Below, piece after piece: positions 32,584 to 42,373 of a DNA stretch of 64,000 bases (the first letter of the stretch is position 1; the number at the start of each line of letters is the position of its first letter). Location of the stretch: assembly GCF_050859025.1 (NCBI RefSeq), contig NZ_CP138200.1:4526001-4590000 (forward strand). The letters are read 5' to 3'. Origin of the DNA: Wukongibacter sp050859025 (GTDB taxonomy: Bacteria > Bacillota > Clostridia > Peptostreptococcales > Caminicellaceae). Below the pieces are notes generated by a model. That model searched no databases and was not told the origin of the DNA. It saw nothing but the letters and a program-made list of their open reading frames with translations. A program made the position numbers and the translations under genes.

Positions 32584-33960
32584 CTAATTTTGATTTGTGT
32601 AATTTAAGACAGTTGGCTCTTTATAAATTTCGTAAAAAAACCATATTACTAATATAATTCCTTTAAATACACTACTTAAGCTAATGCTCCACCATACTCC
32701 ATTTAGACCCAAAATTTCGGGTCTAGAAAGAATTAGTGCTGCTGGAACCCTTAGACCCGTCAAGATAATACTAACAATCGACGGAGGTAATGTTCTCCCC
32801 AAACCATTAAATGCTCCAGAAGTAGCTATTTCAAGGCACATAAAAAGCTGAGATAAACCTAATATCCTTAAGTAAACAATACCATAGGCAATAGCTTCTG
32901 CTTCAGGAATGAACAGAGCAAATATTGGTCTAGCACAAAAAATCAATAACAATGATGTAGTTATACCGATAGCTGTCATTATCATCATGGAAGTAAAATA
33001 CCCTTTTTTGACACGCTTCCACTTCCCAGCTCCATAATTTTGTCCAACAAATGCACTAAGGGCCGTTGCAAATCCATTAGCTGTCATCCATGAAATTGAT
33101 TCTATCTGTGAACCTACCTTCTGTACAGCAATAGGTAATGGCCCCCAGCTTGCAATAATTTTAGCTATAAACATAGCAAATATTGTAAACATACCACTTT
33201 GCAAAGCAACTGGATAACCTATTCTGATAATTTTCTTTATATAGATCAGTTTTGGATACATAAAAAGCTTCAATCCAGCAAGGGATGATTTATCCATTTT
33301 CATATAAATTAGAAATATTATGGTTACTATCAATTGAGAAGCCACAGTTGCAATTGCTGCTCCTTCAACTCCCAGTTCAGGAAAAGGCCCCTTTCCAAAT
33401 ATAAGCAGCGGATCAAGAATAATATTTATCATTAGTCCTATAGAATTTATTAAAAAGGGCGGAATACTTTTGCCTGCTCCATTAAAAATTCCTGTAAATA
33501 CAGGGTTTGCAAAAGAAAATACTGTTCCTAAAGCAACAATGCTTAGATAGCTAATTGCCATATTTATCACGTAAGTATCATGCATTCCAAAAAAACCAAT
33601 TAACTGCCTTCTAAATACTATAAGAAATACTCCATATAATAAAGCTATAGCAAAGTTTAATTGAATAGCATTACGGGCAAAGCATCTAGCCTCTTTTATA
33701 TCCTCTTTCCCCATTGATTGTGCAACACCAACTTCAGCACCAATCTGAGACATCCTAATAAAAGCTATTGATAACCACAGAAAAAAACCTGCTGTCCCAA
33801 CCGCTGCAACTGACGCACTTCCAACACGACCAATCCAGATCATATCTACCATATTATAAGCCGTTTGTAGAAATGATGTTCCCATTATTGGAATTGCCAA
33901 CTTTACTAGTTCCTTAAATATGTTCCCTTGTATTAGTGAATTTTCTTGTTTCATTTCCAT
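32584..33960 (-). CDS. MATE family efflux transporter
   Basis: This 458-residue integral membrane protein has about 12 hydrophobic segments in two homologous halves. It begins IFKELVKLAIPIMGTSFLQT with the typical MATE motif region AYNMVDMIWIGRVGS, and the second-half equivalent is near RIGYPVALQSGMFTIFAMF. It exports cationic drugs or metabolites using Na+ or H+ gradients. It lies 48 bp downstream of the yitT-like gene on the same strand, so they may share a transcript. Substrate unknown. Confidence 0.92.
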   Translation of the reverse strand: MEMKQENSLIQGNIFKELVKLAIPIMGTSFLQTAYNMVDMIWIGRVGSASVAAVGTAGFFLWLSIAFIRMSQIGAEVGVAQSMGKEDIKEARCFARNAIQLNFAIALLYGVFLIVFRRQLIGFFGMHDTYVINMAISYLSIVALGTVFSFANPVFTGIFNGAGKSIPPFLINSIGLMINIILDPLLIFGKGPFPELGVEGAAIATVASQLIVTIIFLIYMKMDKSSLAGLKLFMYPKLIYIKKIIRIGYPVALQSGMFTIFAMFIAKIIASWGPLPIAVQKVGSQIESISWMTANGFATALSAFVGQNYGAGKWKRVKKGYFTSMMIMTAIGITTSLLLIFCARPIFALFIPEAEAIAYGIVYLRILGLSQLFMCLEIATSGAFNGLGRTLPPSIVSIILTGLRVPAALILSRPEILGLNGVWWSISLSSVFKGIILVIWFFYEIYKEPTVLNYTNQN

Positions 33961-34008
33961 CTCAACCCTTTATTTAGTTTACACTCCTGAGTTATAAAAT
34001 TAATATTC

Positions 34009-34914
34009 TTAAGCTAACTCTTCTTCTACAAGACTATCAAAACCTACACCTTTACCCCAAACAGAAATTACAGGAAGAACATCTACAAAGGCGTCAGGAT
34101 CAGTATCTGCAATAAACCTCTTTATCAACATAGCCTCCCGAGGAGAACAAATCGATATGATTTTATTCTTATTTTGGTTTGTATATCCACCTTTTATTTC
34201 ATATGCACTAATACCTCTTTTTATTGAATTAAGAATATAATCCTGAATAACTACGTTCTCATCACTTATGATTTCTATCTTAACTTTCTTTGACCCAAAT
34301 CCAAAGAGTATAGTGTCAAAGGCCTTAGTAAATACCACTTGAGTTAAAATTGCATATAACGCAACCTTACGGTCATATATGAATACTGACATAGTTATAA
34401 TTATTATATCTATTGCCAGCAGTATTTGGCTAAGACTCGTAAATGGAAATAGCCTACGATGAATTATTTTTGCAATCGTATCTGTTCCACCCATTGAAAA
34501 GCCTCTCTTCAATATAAGTCCACAACCTGCACCTGCTATTATACCATAATAAATTGAAGCTAATATCATATCATCCTCAATAAAGTCAAAATTTAAACCT
34601 TCAAAAACTATCAACAATAAAGGAAAAAATAAAGATAATAGTATTATCTTTAGAGCTTCTCTTTTACCCAATAATATTCTTGAAGCTATAAGAATCAATA
34701 ATGATAAGGCATAGTATATATAGGTATATTTTATATTTAACAATTCATCTAAAATTACCGAAATCCCTGTTACTCCTCCAGTTACTAATCCATTAGGCTT
34801 AAGTATAGAAGCAATCCCGAAAGCAAGCAATGTACAACCCAATGCTAAAAACAAAAAATCAAGTCCAAACCTTTTATACTGATCTTTTTTTATCAAACTA
34901 CTTACTCCTTTCAA
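34009..34914 (-). CDS. YitT family membrane protein (DUF161 plus DUF2179)
   Basis: This 301-residue protein has about five or six membrane helices in the first 215 residues (the DUF161/YitT_membrane repeats, with GLVTGGVTGISVILDELL and GFSMGGTDTIAKIIHRR) and a C-terminal cytosolic DUF2179 domain (ISICSPREAMLIKRFIADTD). The family is common in Firmicutes in several paralogues; its function is not established. ATG follows AAAGGAGTAAG. It is adjacent to the MATE gene on the same strand. Confidence 0.9.
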   Translation of the reverse strand: MKGVSSLIKKDQYKRFGLDFLFLALGCTLLAFGIASILKPNGLVTGGVTGISVILDELLNIKYTYIYYALSLLILIASRILLGKREALKIILLSLFFPLLLIVFEGLNFDFIEDDMILASIYYGIIAGAGCGLILKRGFSMGGTDTIAKIIHRRLFPFTSLSQILLAIDIIIITMSVFIYDRKVALYAILTQVVFTKAFDTILFGFGSKKVKIEIISDENVVIQDYILNSIKRGISAYEIKGGYTNQNKNKIISICSPREAMLIKRFIADTDPDAFVDVLPVISVWGKGVGFDSLVEEELA

Positions 34915-34949
34915 CTTTTATTTCTGTAATAGTATAACTTATTATATGT

Positions 34950-35028
34950 TCTGTGAATAGCTTTTTTAAGGTTAAAGTTTTGTAAAAAAGCCTTATAATT
35001 TTAATAGGTAATTATCTATGTGTTATAA
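34950..35028. repeat. Family C-like repeat (copy 3, partial)
   Basis: It contains GCCTTATAATTTTAATAGG and ATTATCTATGTGTTATAA, similar to the right part of the copies at 26617 and 57840. The left part is degenerate. Confidence 0.35.
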
Positions 35029-35029
35029 A

Positions 35030-35055
35030 AAAAAAGCGATATAATCGCTTTTTTG
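35030..35055. terminator. Bidirectional terminator downstream of the activator fusion gene
   Basis: AAAAAGCGAT and ATCGCTTTTTT are perfect arms around ATA with A/T tracts on both sides. It separates the giant activator gene from the downstream YitT gene. Confidence 0.75.
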
Positions 35056-35102
35056 TGCAAAAGACTGATAGGACACCACAGTCTTTAGCCTTAATCACCT
35101 GA

Positions 35103-38100
35103 CTATATTACAAAACTTTCCTCCTTTTCTAAGTTTTTAAATGCCACAGAAAGCATTAATTTTATACGATTTAATTGATTGACCTCACTAGCACCTGGGT
35201 CATAATCTATGGCCGCAATATTGGCAAGTGGATAATTTCTTCTAAGCTCCTTTATCATTCCCTTTCCCGTTATATGGTTAGGTAAGCATGCAAAGGGCTG
35301 TAAGCAAACTATATTGTTGATCCCACCTTCTATAAGCTCTACCATTTCTCCAGTTAGAAGCCAACCTTCTCCGGTTTGATTTCCTAATGATAGATGCTTT
35401 GATGCCCCTCTTGCAACCTCATCTATATACTTAGGGGCTTCAAATCTTTTACTATGAACTAGGGCTTTTTTCATTTCTTTTCTATAGCCTTCTACAATTT
35501 TTATAGCTGCACTGCTGGTAACCATTTTACTTAAGCTTCCTGAAAGCTCATGATACTTTACCCTGCTATTGTACGCACAATATAGTAGAAAGTCTATTAG
35601 GTCAGGCACTACTGCCTCTGCACCTTCATTTTCCAATAGTTCTACTATATCGTTATTTGCTGTGGGATGGAACTTAACTAGTATTTCTCCAACTATCCCA
35701 ACCCTTGGCTTAACTAAATCCTTATAAATTTCAAGCTTATCAAAGTCTTCCACTATCCTATGTATATTTTCAGTAAAATCCTTTATTTTTCCCGATATTA
35801 AAGAATTTTGACACTTCTCTACCCAATACTCATATAATTTATTTGCTGAGCCTTTAACTTTTTCATAGGGTCTTACTCTATAAAGAACTCTCATAAGCAA
35901 ATCACCATAAACTAGACCTCTGAGAAGATTATCTAACATTGGTATTGTTATCTTAAATCCTGGGTTTTTTTCTAATCCGCTTGCATTAAGTGAGATAACA
36001 GGTATATATTCAAGCCCCGTATCCTTTAGGGCCTTTCTCAAGAAAGCTATATAATTTGTGGCACGGCATCCTCCACCGGTCTGAGTAATCAATACTGAAG
36101 TATTTCTCAGATTATATTTACCAGATTTTAATGCCTTCATCAGCTGGCCTACTACTACTATCGCAGGGTAGCAGGCATCATTATTAACATACCTTAGGCC
36201 TTCGTCAATTGCATCTTTGTCAACTGAAGGTAATATCTCTACATTGTAACCGGCCTTTTTAAATCCAGTCTTTAAAAACTGAAAATGGATCGGAGACATC
36301 TGTGGTGCCAATATTGTATGGGTGTTCTTCATCTCCCTTGTGAACATTTTTCTATCCAAGTTCAATAATAATTGCCCCTGTGACCAAGTTATTTTATGTC
36401 TTTCATTTATAGCTGCTATTAAAGATCTTATGCGGATCCTAGCAGCTCCAATATTGCTAATCTCATCTATCTTTATTAGTGTATAGGTTTTTCTGTGTTT
36501 TTCTAATATTTCTTTTACTTGATCAATTGTTACTGCATCTAGACCACATCCAAAAGAATTAAGCTGAATAAGCTCCAAATTCTTACTTTTTCCTACAAAG
36601 GTTGCAGCCGCATACATTCTAGAATGATACACCCATTGATCAATAGCCCTTAAAGGTCTTTCTATCTTAGCTAGATGCCCGACAGAGTCCTCTGACAATA
36701 CTGCAAAACCATAGGATCTAATCATTTCTGGAATTCCGTGGTTTATTTCTGGGTCAATATGATATGGCCTTCCAGCAAGTACTATACCCTTTATTCCTTT
36801 ATCCTCTACATATTTAAGGGTCTCTTCTCCTTTTTTCCTTACATCCTCTTTATATCTTTCAAGTTCTTCATATGCTTTTTTTACTGCTCTATTTATTTCT
36901 TCCTTTGATATTCCTTCAGTAAAAAATTCTTGAACCAATCTTTTTATCATCCTCTTAGGATTATCCATAGGTAAGAATGGATGAAGTAATTTTACATTAT
37001 TAGTCCTAAGCATATCAATATTTGCCTTGATGGTCTGAGGATAGGATGTTACTACAGGACAATTATAGTGATTTCCTGCTTCTTCATCCTCTTTAATATT
37101 AAATGGGATACAAGGATAGAAGATTTTGTCAACTCCTCTTTTAACTAAATTAATAATATGGCCGTGTACAATCTTTCCAGGATAGCAAACCGACTCCGAA
37201 GGTATGGTTTCCATTCCTAGTTCATATATCTCTTTAGATGACCGCGCTGAAATTATAACCCTATATCCAAGCTCTGTAAAAAATGTAAACCAAAAGGGGT
37301 AGTCTTCATAGATATTTAATACCCTAGTCAGTCCTATAGTTCCCCTTGTAGCTTTTTCCTTAGGCAATGGTTTGTAATCAAATACTCTCTTATATTTATA
37401 TTCATAGAGATTTGGTATTTCATTTTTTGTAATCTCTCTACCTTCTCCTCTCTCACATCTATTACCAGAAACAAATTTATCACCATTTGAGAAGTGTTTT
37501 ATGGTAAGAAGACAATTATTACCACAAAGACCGCATCTCCTCATTGATTTTTCCATTTTAAAATTTGTTATTTCATCTTTCCCGAGAATACTGGATAGAT
37601 TCCCTTCCTTATGACGGTTTCTTGCAATAATAGCGGAACCAAAGGCTCCCATTATTCCCGCTATATCCGGTCTCACAACTTCTCTGCCGATTATATTCTC
37701 AATTGCTCTTAGTACAGCATCATTATAGAATGTTCCACCTTGAACAACTATCTTTTCTCCTAATTCCTCAGCACTTCTAAGCCTAATAACCTTAAATAGG
37801 GCATTCTTAATAACTGAAATTGATATACCTGCAGAAATATCCTCAATATCGGCTCCTTCTTTTTGAGCCTGCTTTACTTTAGAATTCATGAAAACTGTAC
37901 ACCTAGTTCCTAAATCTACAGGATGTTTAGATTTGATACCTACCTCTGCAAAGTCCTTTACCTCCATATTTAGAGATTTGGCAAAGGTTTCAATAAATGA
38001 ACCGCATCCCGATGAGCAAGCTTCATTTAGCATTATGGAATCTATTACACCATCAGTAATCTTTAAGCTCTTCATATCCTGTCCCCCAATATCTAGGAGA

Positions 38101-39350
38101 AATCCCACACCAGGAAGAAAAAAGTCTGCGGCTTTGTAGTGGGCTACGGTCTCAATTTCCCCGATATCAACCCTAAGGGCAGCCTTTATTAAATGCTCTC
38201 CGTAGCCAGTTACAGCAGAGTTCACTATCTTTATCCTATCATTCAATTTATCATATAGATTCTTTAGAGCTTCTATAGTCGATTCTAGGGGACTCCCCAT
38301 ATTGCTGCCATAATGGGAATATAATAGTCCTCCTTCCTGATCTATTAAAGCCAGTTTCGTCGTAGTCGATCCAGCATCTATACCAAGATAGGCATTTCCA
38401 GAATACTTTTCTATATCTACTCTTTTTACTCTGTGTTTACTGTGCCTTTCTTTAAAACTAATATATTCACTGTCACTATCAAATAATGGCTTTATACCAT
38501 TATTCTCCTTATTATTAAGTTCACTTATTGCAGGAACACTTTCATAAAGACACTCAAAGGGAATAGGTTCTTCTCGTCTTGAAGACAAAGCAGCTCCTAT
38601 TGCTACAAAGTATTGAGAGTCCTCAGGGAATATAACATTATTATCCTTTAGCTTTAATGTTTCAATGAACCGCTTTCTAAGCTCTGACATGAAATGTAAA
38701 GGCCCACCTAAAAAGGCAACATTTCCCCTAATAGATCTTCCCTGTGCTAAACCTCCTATGCTTTGATTAACTACGGCTTGAAGTATAGATGCCGCTATGT
38801 CTTCCTTGGCAGCACCTTCGTTTAGCAGGGGCTGAACATCTGTCTTCGCAAATACTCCACATCTCGATGCAATTGGATAAATAGTCTTATGTCCTTTTGC
38901 CAACTCATTAAGACCCGATGCATCAGTTTGCAACAGCGATGCCATTTGATCAATAAATGCTCCAGTTCCCCCTGCACAGGTTCCATTCATTCTTTGTTCA
39001 ATAGAATCACCTAAATATGTAATTTTTGCATCTTCACCGCCTAGTTCTATTGCTACATCAGTATTTGGTATTATATTTTCAATAGCATTTGTACATGACA
39101 TTACTTCTTGAATAAATGGTACCTTAAGTCTCTCCGAGATATTAAAACCTCCAGAACCTGTAATCATCATAGTAACTAAGTTTTTCTGAAGTACTTCCTT
39201 TGCACTTTCAATCATAGATACTACAGTATTCTTTATATCTGAAAAATGTCTGTTGTATTTTTTATAGAGAAGATTACCCTCTTCATCTAAAATAGCCATT
39301 TTTACAGTCGTCGAACCAACATCTAAACCAACATTCAAAATCTTGCCCAT
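35103..39350 (-). CDS. 2-hydroxyacyl-CoA dehydratase activase-like fusion protein (BadF/BcrA ATPase x2, DUF2229, HgdB-like)
   Basis: This is a very large cytoplasmic protein of 1415 residues. Two consecutive ASKHA ATPase domains of the BadF/BadG/BcrA/HgdC type are seen (about 1-260, LDVGSTTVKMAILD, with cluster-ligand-type Cys in GTCAGGTGAF and SRCGVFAKTD; and about 320-580, LGIDAGSTTTKLALID, with EACSSGCGSF and TRCTVFMNSK). A Cys-rich linker (MRRCGLCGNNCLL) leads to a DUF2229-type domain and a C-terminal HgdB-like region with more cysteines. The family couples ATP hydrolysis to low-potential electron transfer to 2-hydroxyacyl-CoA dehydratases or benzoyl-CoA reductases. No dehydratase alpha/beta genes adjoin, so the partner and substrate are unknown. 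ATG follows AAGGGGG. Confidence 0.9.
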   Translation of the reverse strand: MGKILNVGLDVGSTTVKMAILDEEGNLLYKKYNRHFSDIKNTVVSMIESAKEVLQKNLVTMMITGSGGFNISERLKVPFIQEVMSCTNAIENIIPNTDVAIELGGEDAKITYLGDSIEQRMNGTCAGGTGAFIDQMASLLQTDASGLNELAKGHKTIYPIASRCGVFAKTDVQPLLNEGAAKEDIAASILQAVVNQSIGGLAQGRSIRGNVAFLGGPLHFMSELRKRFIETLKLKDNNVIFPEDSQYFVAIGAALSSRREEPIPFECLYESVPAISELNNKENNGIKPLFDSDSEYISFKERHSKHRVKRVDIEKYSGNAYLGIDAGSTTTKLALIDQEGGLLYSHYGSNMGSPLESTIEALKNLYDKLNDRIKIVNSAVTGYGEHLIKAALRVDIGEIETVAHYKAADFFLPGVGFLLDIGGQDMKSLKITDGVIDSIMLNEACSSGCGSFIETFAKSLNMEVKDFAEVGIKSKHPVDLGTRCTVFMNSKVKQAQKEGADIEDISAGISISVIKNALFKVIRLRSAEELGEKIVVQGGTFYNDAVLRAIENIIGREVVRPDIAGIMGAFGSAIIARNRHKEGNLSSILGKDEITNFKMEKSMRRCGLCGNNCLLTIKHFSNGDKFVSGNRCERGEGREITKNEIPNLYEYKYKRVFDYKPLPKEKATRGTIGLTRVLNIYEDYPFWFTFFTELGYRVIISARSSKEIYELGMETIPSESVCYPGKIVHGHIINLVKRGVDKIFYPCIPFNIKEDEEAGNHYNCPVVTSYPQTIKANIDMLRTNNVKLLHPFLPMDNPKRMIKRLVQEFFTEGISKEEINRAVKKAYEELERYKEDVRKKGEETLKYVEDKGIKGIVLAGRPYHIDPEINHGIPEMIRSYGFAVLSEDSVGHLAKIERPLRAIDQWVYHSRMYAAATFVGKSKNLELIQLNSFGCGLDAVTIDQVKEILEKHRKTYTLIKIDEISNIGAARIRIRSLIAAINERHKITWSQGQLLLNLDRKMFTREMKNTHTILAPQMSPIHFQFLKTGFKKAGYNVEILPSVDKDAIDEGLRYVNNDACYPAIVVVGQLMKALKSGKYNLRNTSVLITQTGGGCRATNYIAFLRKALKDTGLEYIPVISLNASGLEKNPGFKITIPMLDNLLRGLVYGDLLMRVLYRVRPYEKVKGSANKLYEYWVEKCQNSLISGKIKDFTENIHRIVEDFDKLEIYKDLVKPRVGIVGEILVKFHPTANNDIVELLENEGAEAVVPDLIDFLLYCAYNSRVKYHELSGSLSKMVTSSAAIKIVEGYRKEMKKALVHSKRFEAPKYIDEVARGASKHLSLGNQTGEGWLLTGEMVELIEGGINNIVCLQPFACLPNHITGKGMIKELRRNYPLANIAAIDYDPGASEVNQLNRIKLMLSVAFKNLEKEESFVI

Positions 39351-39481
39351 CTATAATCCCCCTTATAACGTAATACAACATTATTTCTTAATATACTTTG
39401 ACTTGCATTTTGATACTACAATTGTGTATAAGGACAAAAATGTTAGAATAAAAAATGTCTATGTTACTTTATTAAATTATC

Positions 39482-39689
39482 TATATAGAGTTCATATATA
39501 GAGATTCCAGTTAAAACTTTAATTTATACAGATCAAAAATCCTAAGAAGCATCGGATATTTTGATATGTATAAATTAAGATTTACTTGGAACTCTCTATA
39601 TCAGAACTTAATTTATAAATATCAAGATACTCGATGTTCCTAGTAGCTTTTGATGTACATAAATTAGTAGTTCTACTTGAATCCCTATA
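39482..39689. repeat. Dispersed palindromic repeat, family A (copy 4, compound)
   Basis: Two units are adjacent. The first has AATTTATACAGATCAAAA and TTTTGATATGTATAAATT arms; the second has AATTTATAAATATCAAGA and TTTTGATGTACATAAATT arms and ends TTGAATCCCTATA. Both have an inner TCCTAAGAAGCATCGGA-like loop. It fills most of 39351-39913, which otherwise holds no gene apart from a TACTAATTAGTA palindrome at 39798. Confidence 0.7.
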
Positions 39690-39913
39690 ACTTCTATAAT
39701 CCCAATCTTATAAAAGTTAATAATTATTTGTACCCTCCATCAATACTTTTAAGCAGATTATTTATAAAAACAATACATAAAAAAAAGCAAGCTTATATAC
39801 TAATTAGTATTGCAATTTTATTAACTTTAGGATAGTTTTTTTATCCATACTAAAAAATTTACAATTTTAAATTAGATTATGTACAATTCTACAGTTTTTT
39901 GTATTGATGTTAA

Positions 39914-40495
39914 TCATGAACTAATTCCCCTAGCAAAGGTATTAACAAACTCTCTAACGCAGGTATCTATTTTTATATTGGTATCATATGCTTTAAGAAC
40001 CATAAAACTAGTAAAAATCCCAAAATTACCTGACAAAAAGTTAATAGCTAGCACCTCTGGATTATCTTCTATAACACCCATCTCATTCATCTTAGTGAAA
40101 TAGGTAACAAGGGATTTCTTTAATTCATTTGGAAATTTCCTTAATGGAAAATCAAAATCGCTGGTCGACTCATTACTTTTGAATTGCATTAATATTGTTC
40201 GCTGATTTTCAATCAAAGTCTTCTGATATGCTGAACCTATTTTCATTAGATCTTTCTCTAAATCCCATTCAAATGTTTCATTAAACACCATCTTTATCTT
40301 TGGTGAGAAAATATATCTATCAAAGGTCTTTTCAAATAGATTTTGCTTACTTTGAAAATGACGAAACACAGTCATTTCACTGAGACCAGCTTTTTGGGCA
40401 ATTTCCTTAGTAGTAACTGACTTATAACCTTTTTTCGAAAAGAGATCCATTGCAGACTCTAATATTCTTTCAGTTGTACTCAGTTTATTCACCAA
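39914..40495 (-). CDS. TetR/AcrR family transcriptional regulator
   Basis: This 193-residue repressor has an N-terminal TetR helix-turn-helix (ERILESAMDLFSKKGYKSVT, then AGLSEMTVFRHFQSKQNLF) and a divergent C-terminal ligand-binding domain. ATG follows GGAGGGATTTG. A perfect palindrome ATGTTAGT-N4-ACTAACAT lies 16 bp upstream of the start and probably mediates autoregulation. The gene ends at a terminator-free AT-rich region. Target genes are not obvious; the upstream neighbour is a decayed antiporter gene. Confidence 0.88.
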   Translation of the reverse strand: MVNKLSTTERILESAMDLFSKKGYKSVTTKEIAQKAGLSEMTVFRHFQSKQNLFEKTFDRYIFSPKIKMVFNETFEWDLEKDLMKIGSAYQKTLIENQRTILMQFKSNESTSDFDFPLRKFPNELKKSLVTYFTKMNEMGVIEDNPEVLAINFLSGNFGIFTSFMVLKAYDTNIKIDTCVREFVNTFARGISS

Positions 40496-40510
40496 ATCCC
40501 TCCTAACAAA

Positions 40511-40530
40511 ATGTTAGTAATAACTAACAT
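40511..40530. promoter_or_regulatory. Probable operator of the TetR regulator at 39914
   Basis: ATGTTAGTAATAACTAACAT is a perfect 8-bp inverted repeat with a 4-bp spacer, immediately upstream of the regulator start codon. Confidence 0.65.
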
Positions 40531-40602
40531 AGTAATTATATCATTTTTAGCATTTATTTACAATTACTCTTGTGTTAAGCTAAGGTAAAAATCTATACAA
40601 AA

Positions 40603-40637
40603 AAACACCTTCCATTTTTCTAATCTCTGAAGGTGTT
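40603..40637 (-). terminator. Terminator after the antiporter remnant region
   Basis: AACACCTTC and GAAGGTGTT form a stem with a T-run on the minus strand. It lies between the antiporter remnant (stop at 40687) and the TetR promoter. Confidence 0.6.
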
Positions 40638-40686
40638 CTCCTTACATAGGTTAATCTATCTTGTACTATAGTTATTTACTTTTACC

Positions 40687-41160
40687 TTATACATTACTAT
40701 AGCTTGACTGCTCTTGTAATTCGTCTTGGCAACTACAAGTTTTATTAGCTTCATCAGCCTTACATATAGCCATTTTTGCCATTAATGGTCTTATTAATTC
40801 ATAGACAACTTTTGCTGCCAATATAATCGTTCTTACCTTTGTTCCAAATGGAGGCGGCAGTGTAGTTTCGGCAACCATAGCTAGTCCAATAGCCACTCCT
40901 GCCTGAGGTATTAGCGTAAATCCTAGGTATTTCTGAACTGTCTTAGGTGAATTTGCAATTCTTCCTCCAATATAGGAACCTGTAATCTTACCTATCATTC
41001 TAACGACAATATAACCTACACCTACTATCCTAACATCTTTAACCAATACCAAATCTAATTAAACACCGGCTAGTGTAAAAAACGCAATATAGATTGGAGG
41101 GGTAAATCCTTCAACTTTATTTAGTACCCTAATATTTTTTATATAGGGTCTCTTCCATTT
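40687..41160 (-). pseudogene. 3' remnant of a Na+/H+ or K+/H+ antiporter (CPA2 type), with internal stop
   Basis: On the minus strand the frame reads KRPYIKNIRVLNKVEGFTPP, then IYIAFFTLAGV, a stop (TAA), then LDLVLVKDVRIVGVGYIVV and on to a Cys-containing tail. IYIAFFTLAGxxLDL is a hallmark of cation:proton antiporters. Only the last membrane segments remain: the frame begins directly after a stop at 41161-41163 and the roughly 250 preceding codons are missing. The fragment from 40687 to 41052 alone could be translated from an internal codon but would not make a functional transporter. It is a clear decay product. Confidence 0.7.
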
Positions 41161-41188
41161 TTACTCCTCTTTATACTTTTAAATGCAT

Positions 41189-42172
41189 TTAAAGAAAATT
41201 TATAATCGTAGTAAGGCTTAGTCCTGATAGTATTATAAATATTATCGTTCCTATAAGTAAGGCCTTTATTCCTTTATTTATTATACTTTTAAAGTTGACC
41301 GATAGCCCCATAGCTGTCATTGCCATTAATATAAATATTGAGCTTAATTTTGTTAGTATCTTGGTAATAGATGTTGGTATTATTCCCAATGAGTTTATAG
41401 CTCCAGCTAATATAAAATATAAGACATACATAGGAAATTTTGCTTTTTGATTGTCTTTATTTTCTTTATTATACAAATATCCTAGAACCAGTGAAACAGG
41501 AACAATCATAAGTACTCTTGCCATTTTTACAAAGGTTCCTATTTCGCCAGCTGTATCTCCTAAAGCAAATGCTGCTGCTAAGGCATGAGAAACCCCATGA
41601 AGAGTGAGCCCAGACCATGCTCCATATTGTATTTCAGTTAAATTAAGGTTACCTGCAGCTACTGCAGAATATATTAATACCCCAATTGTTCCTAAAAAGC
41701 TAACTATTGATACGGCGATTACCGAATCATCATCATCGGCATTAATGCACGGTGTCAATGCAACTACAGCTGAGGCTCCGCATATACATGAACCTACACC
41801 TATTAATGTAGCAAGTTTATTATTTGCCTTCAATATTTTTCCCAATATCATTGCTAATATTAGTGCAAGCGGAACATAAATAATTACCATAGTAAGTATT
41901 TGCGGTCCAAGCTTTAATATAGCATGGATATTTAATTTAAAGCCTAGCAAAACTATACCTACCTTAAGAAGCTTTTTTAAAGAAAGCTTGACTCCATCAC
42001 TAAATATATCTTGAGTTCCAACTAAGTTGTTATAGAGAATCCCAATTATAATAGCTATTGTAAGTGATTCGAGATTAATATATGCTTTGAGATACTCATT
42101 TAAAAACATAGATACATATGAAATCATTAGCACAAAAATAATTCCTGGGATATATCTCTTGATGTTCTTCAT
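41189..42172 (-). CDS. YeiH family putative sulfate exporter (UPF0324)
   Basis: This 327-residue membrane protein has about 10 hydrophobic segments and family-typical motifs (GICICGASAVVALTPCINAD-like SCICGASAVVAL, LTLHGVSHALAAA, and AIIIGILYNNLVG). Members are predicted exporters of sulfate or related anions, and in enterobacteria the gene is paired with a LysR regulator. Here a LysR gene lies 200 bp upstream on the same strand. ATG follows GGGGTG. Substrate not proven. Confidence 0.88.
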   Translation of the reverse strand: MKNIKRYIPGIIFVLMISYVSMFLNEYLKAYINLESLTIAIIIGILYNNLVGTQDIFSDGVKLSLKKLLKVGIVLLGFKLNIHAILKLGPQILTMVIIYVPLALILAMILGKILKANNKLATLIGVGSCICGASAVVALTPCINADDDDSVIAVSIVSFLGTIGVLIYSAVAAGNLNLTEIQYGAWSGLTLHGVSHALAAAFALGDTAGEIGTFVKMARVLMIVPVSLVLGYLYNKENKDNQKAKFPMYVLYFILAGAINSLGIIPTSITKILTKLSSIFILMAMTAMGLSVNFKSIINKGIKALLIGTIIFIILSGLSLTTIINFL

Positions 42173-42373
42173 TTATAGTCACCCCTTAAGACCTTATTAT
42201 AGCTAAAACAACATCAGTACTTAAAATAAATTTTAAAGAAAATTATGAAATCATCTCCACTTTTTCTGTGAAATTTATTGAAGTTCAAAGTTGTTTGCCT
42301 TTAACAAGGGTAATTATATCACTATATAATCATAATGTGAAATTATAAAAAATTATATTTTCATAAGAATAAT

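Noticed and set aside
27339..39689. CRISPR array
   Set aside because: The repeats are dispersed palindromes with unequal spacing and no Cas genes; not a CRISPR structure.
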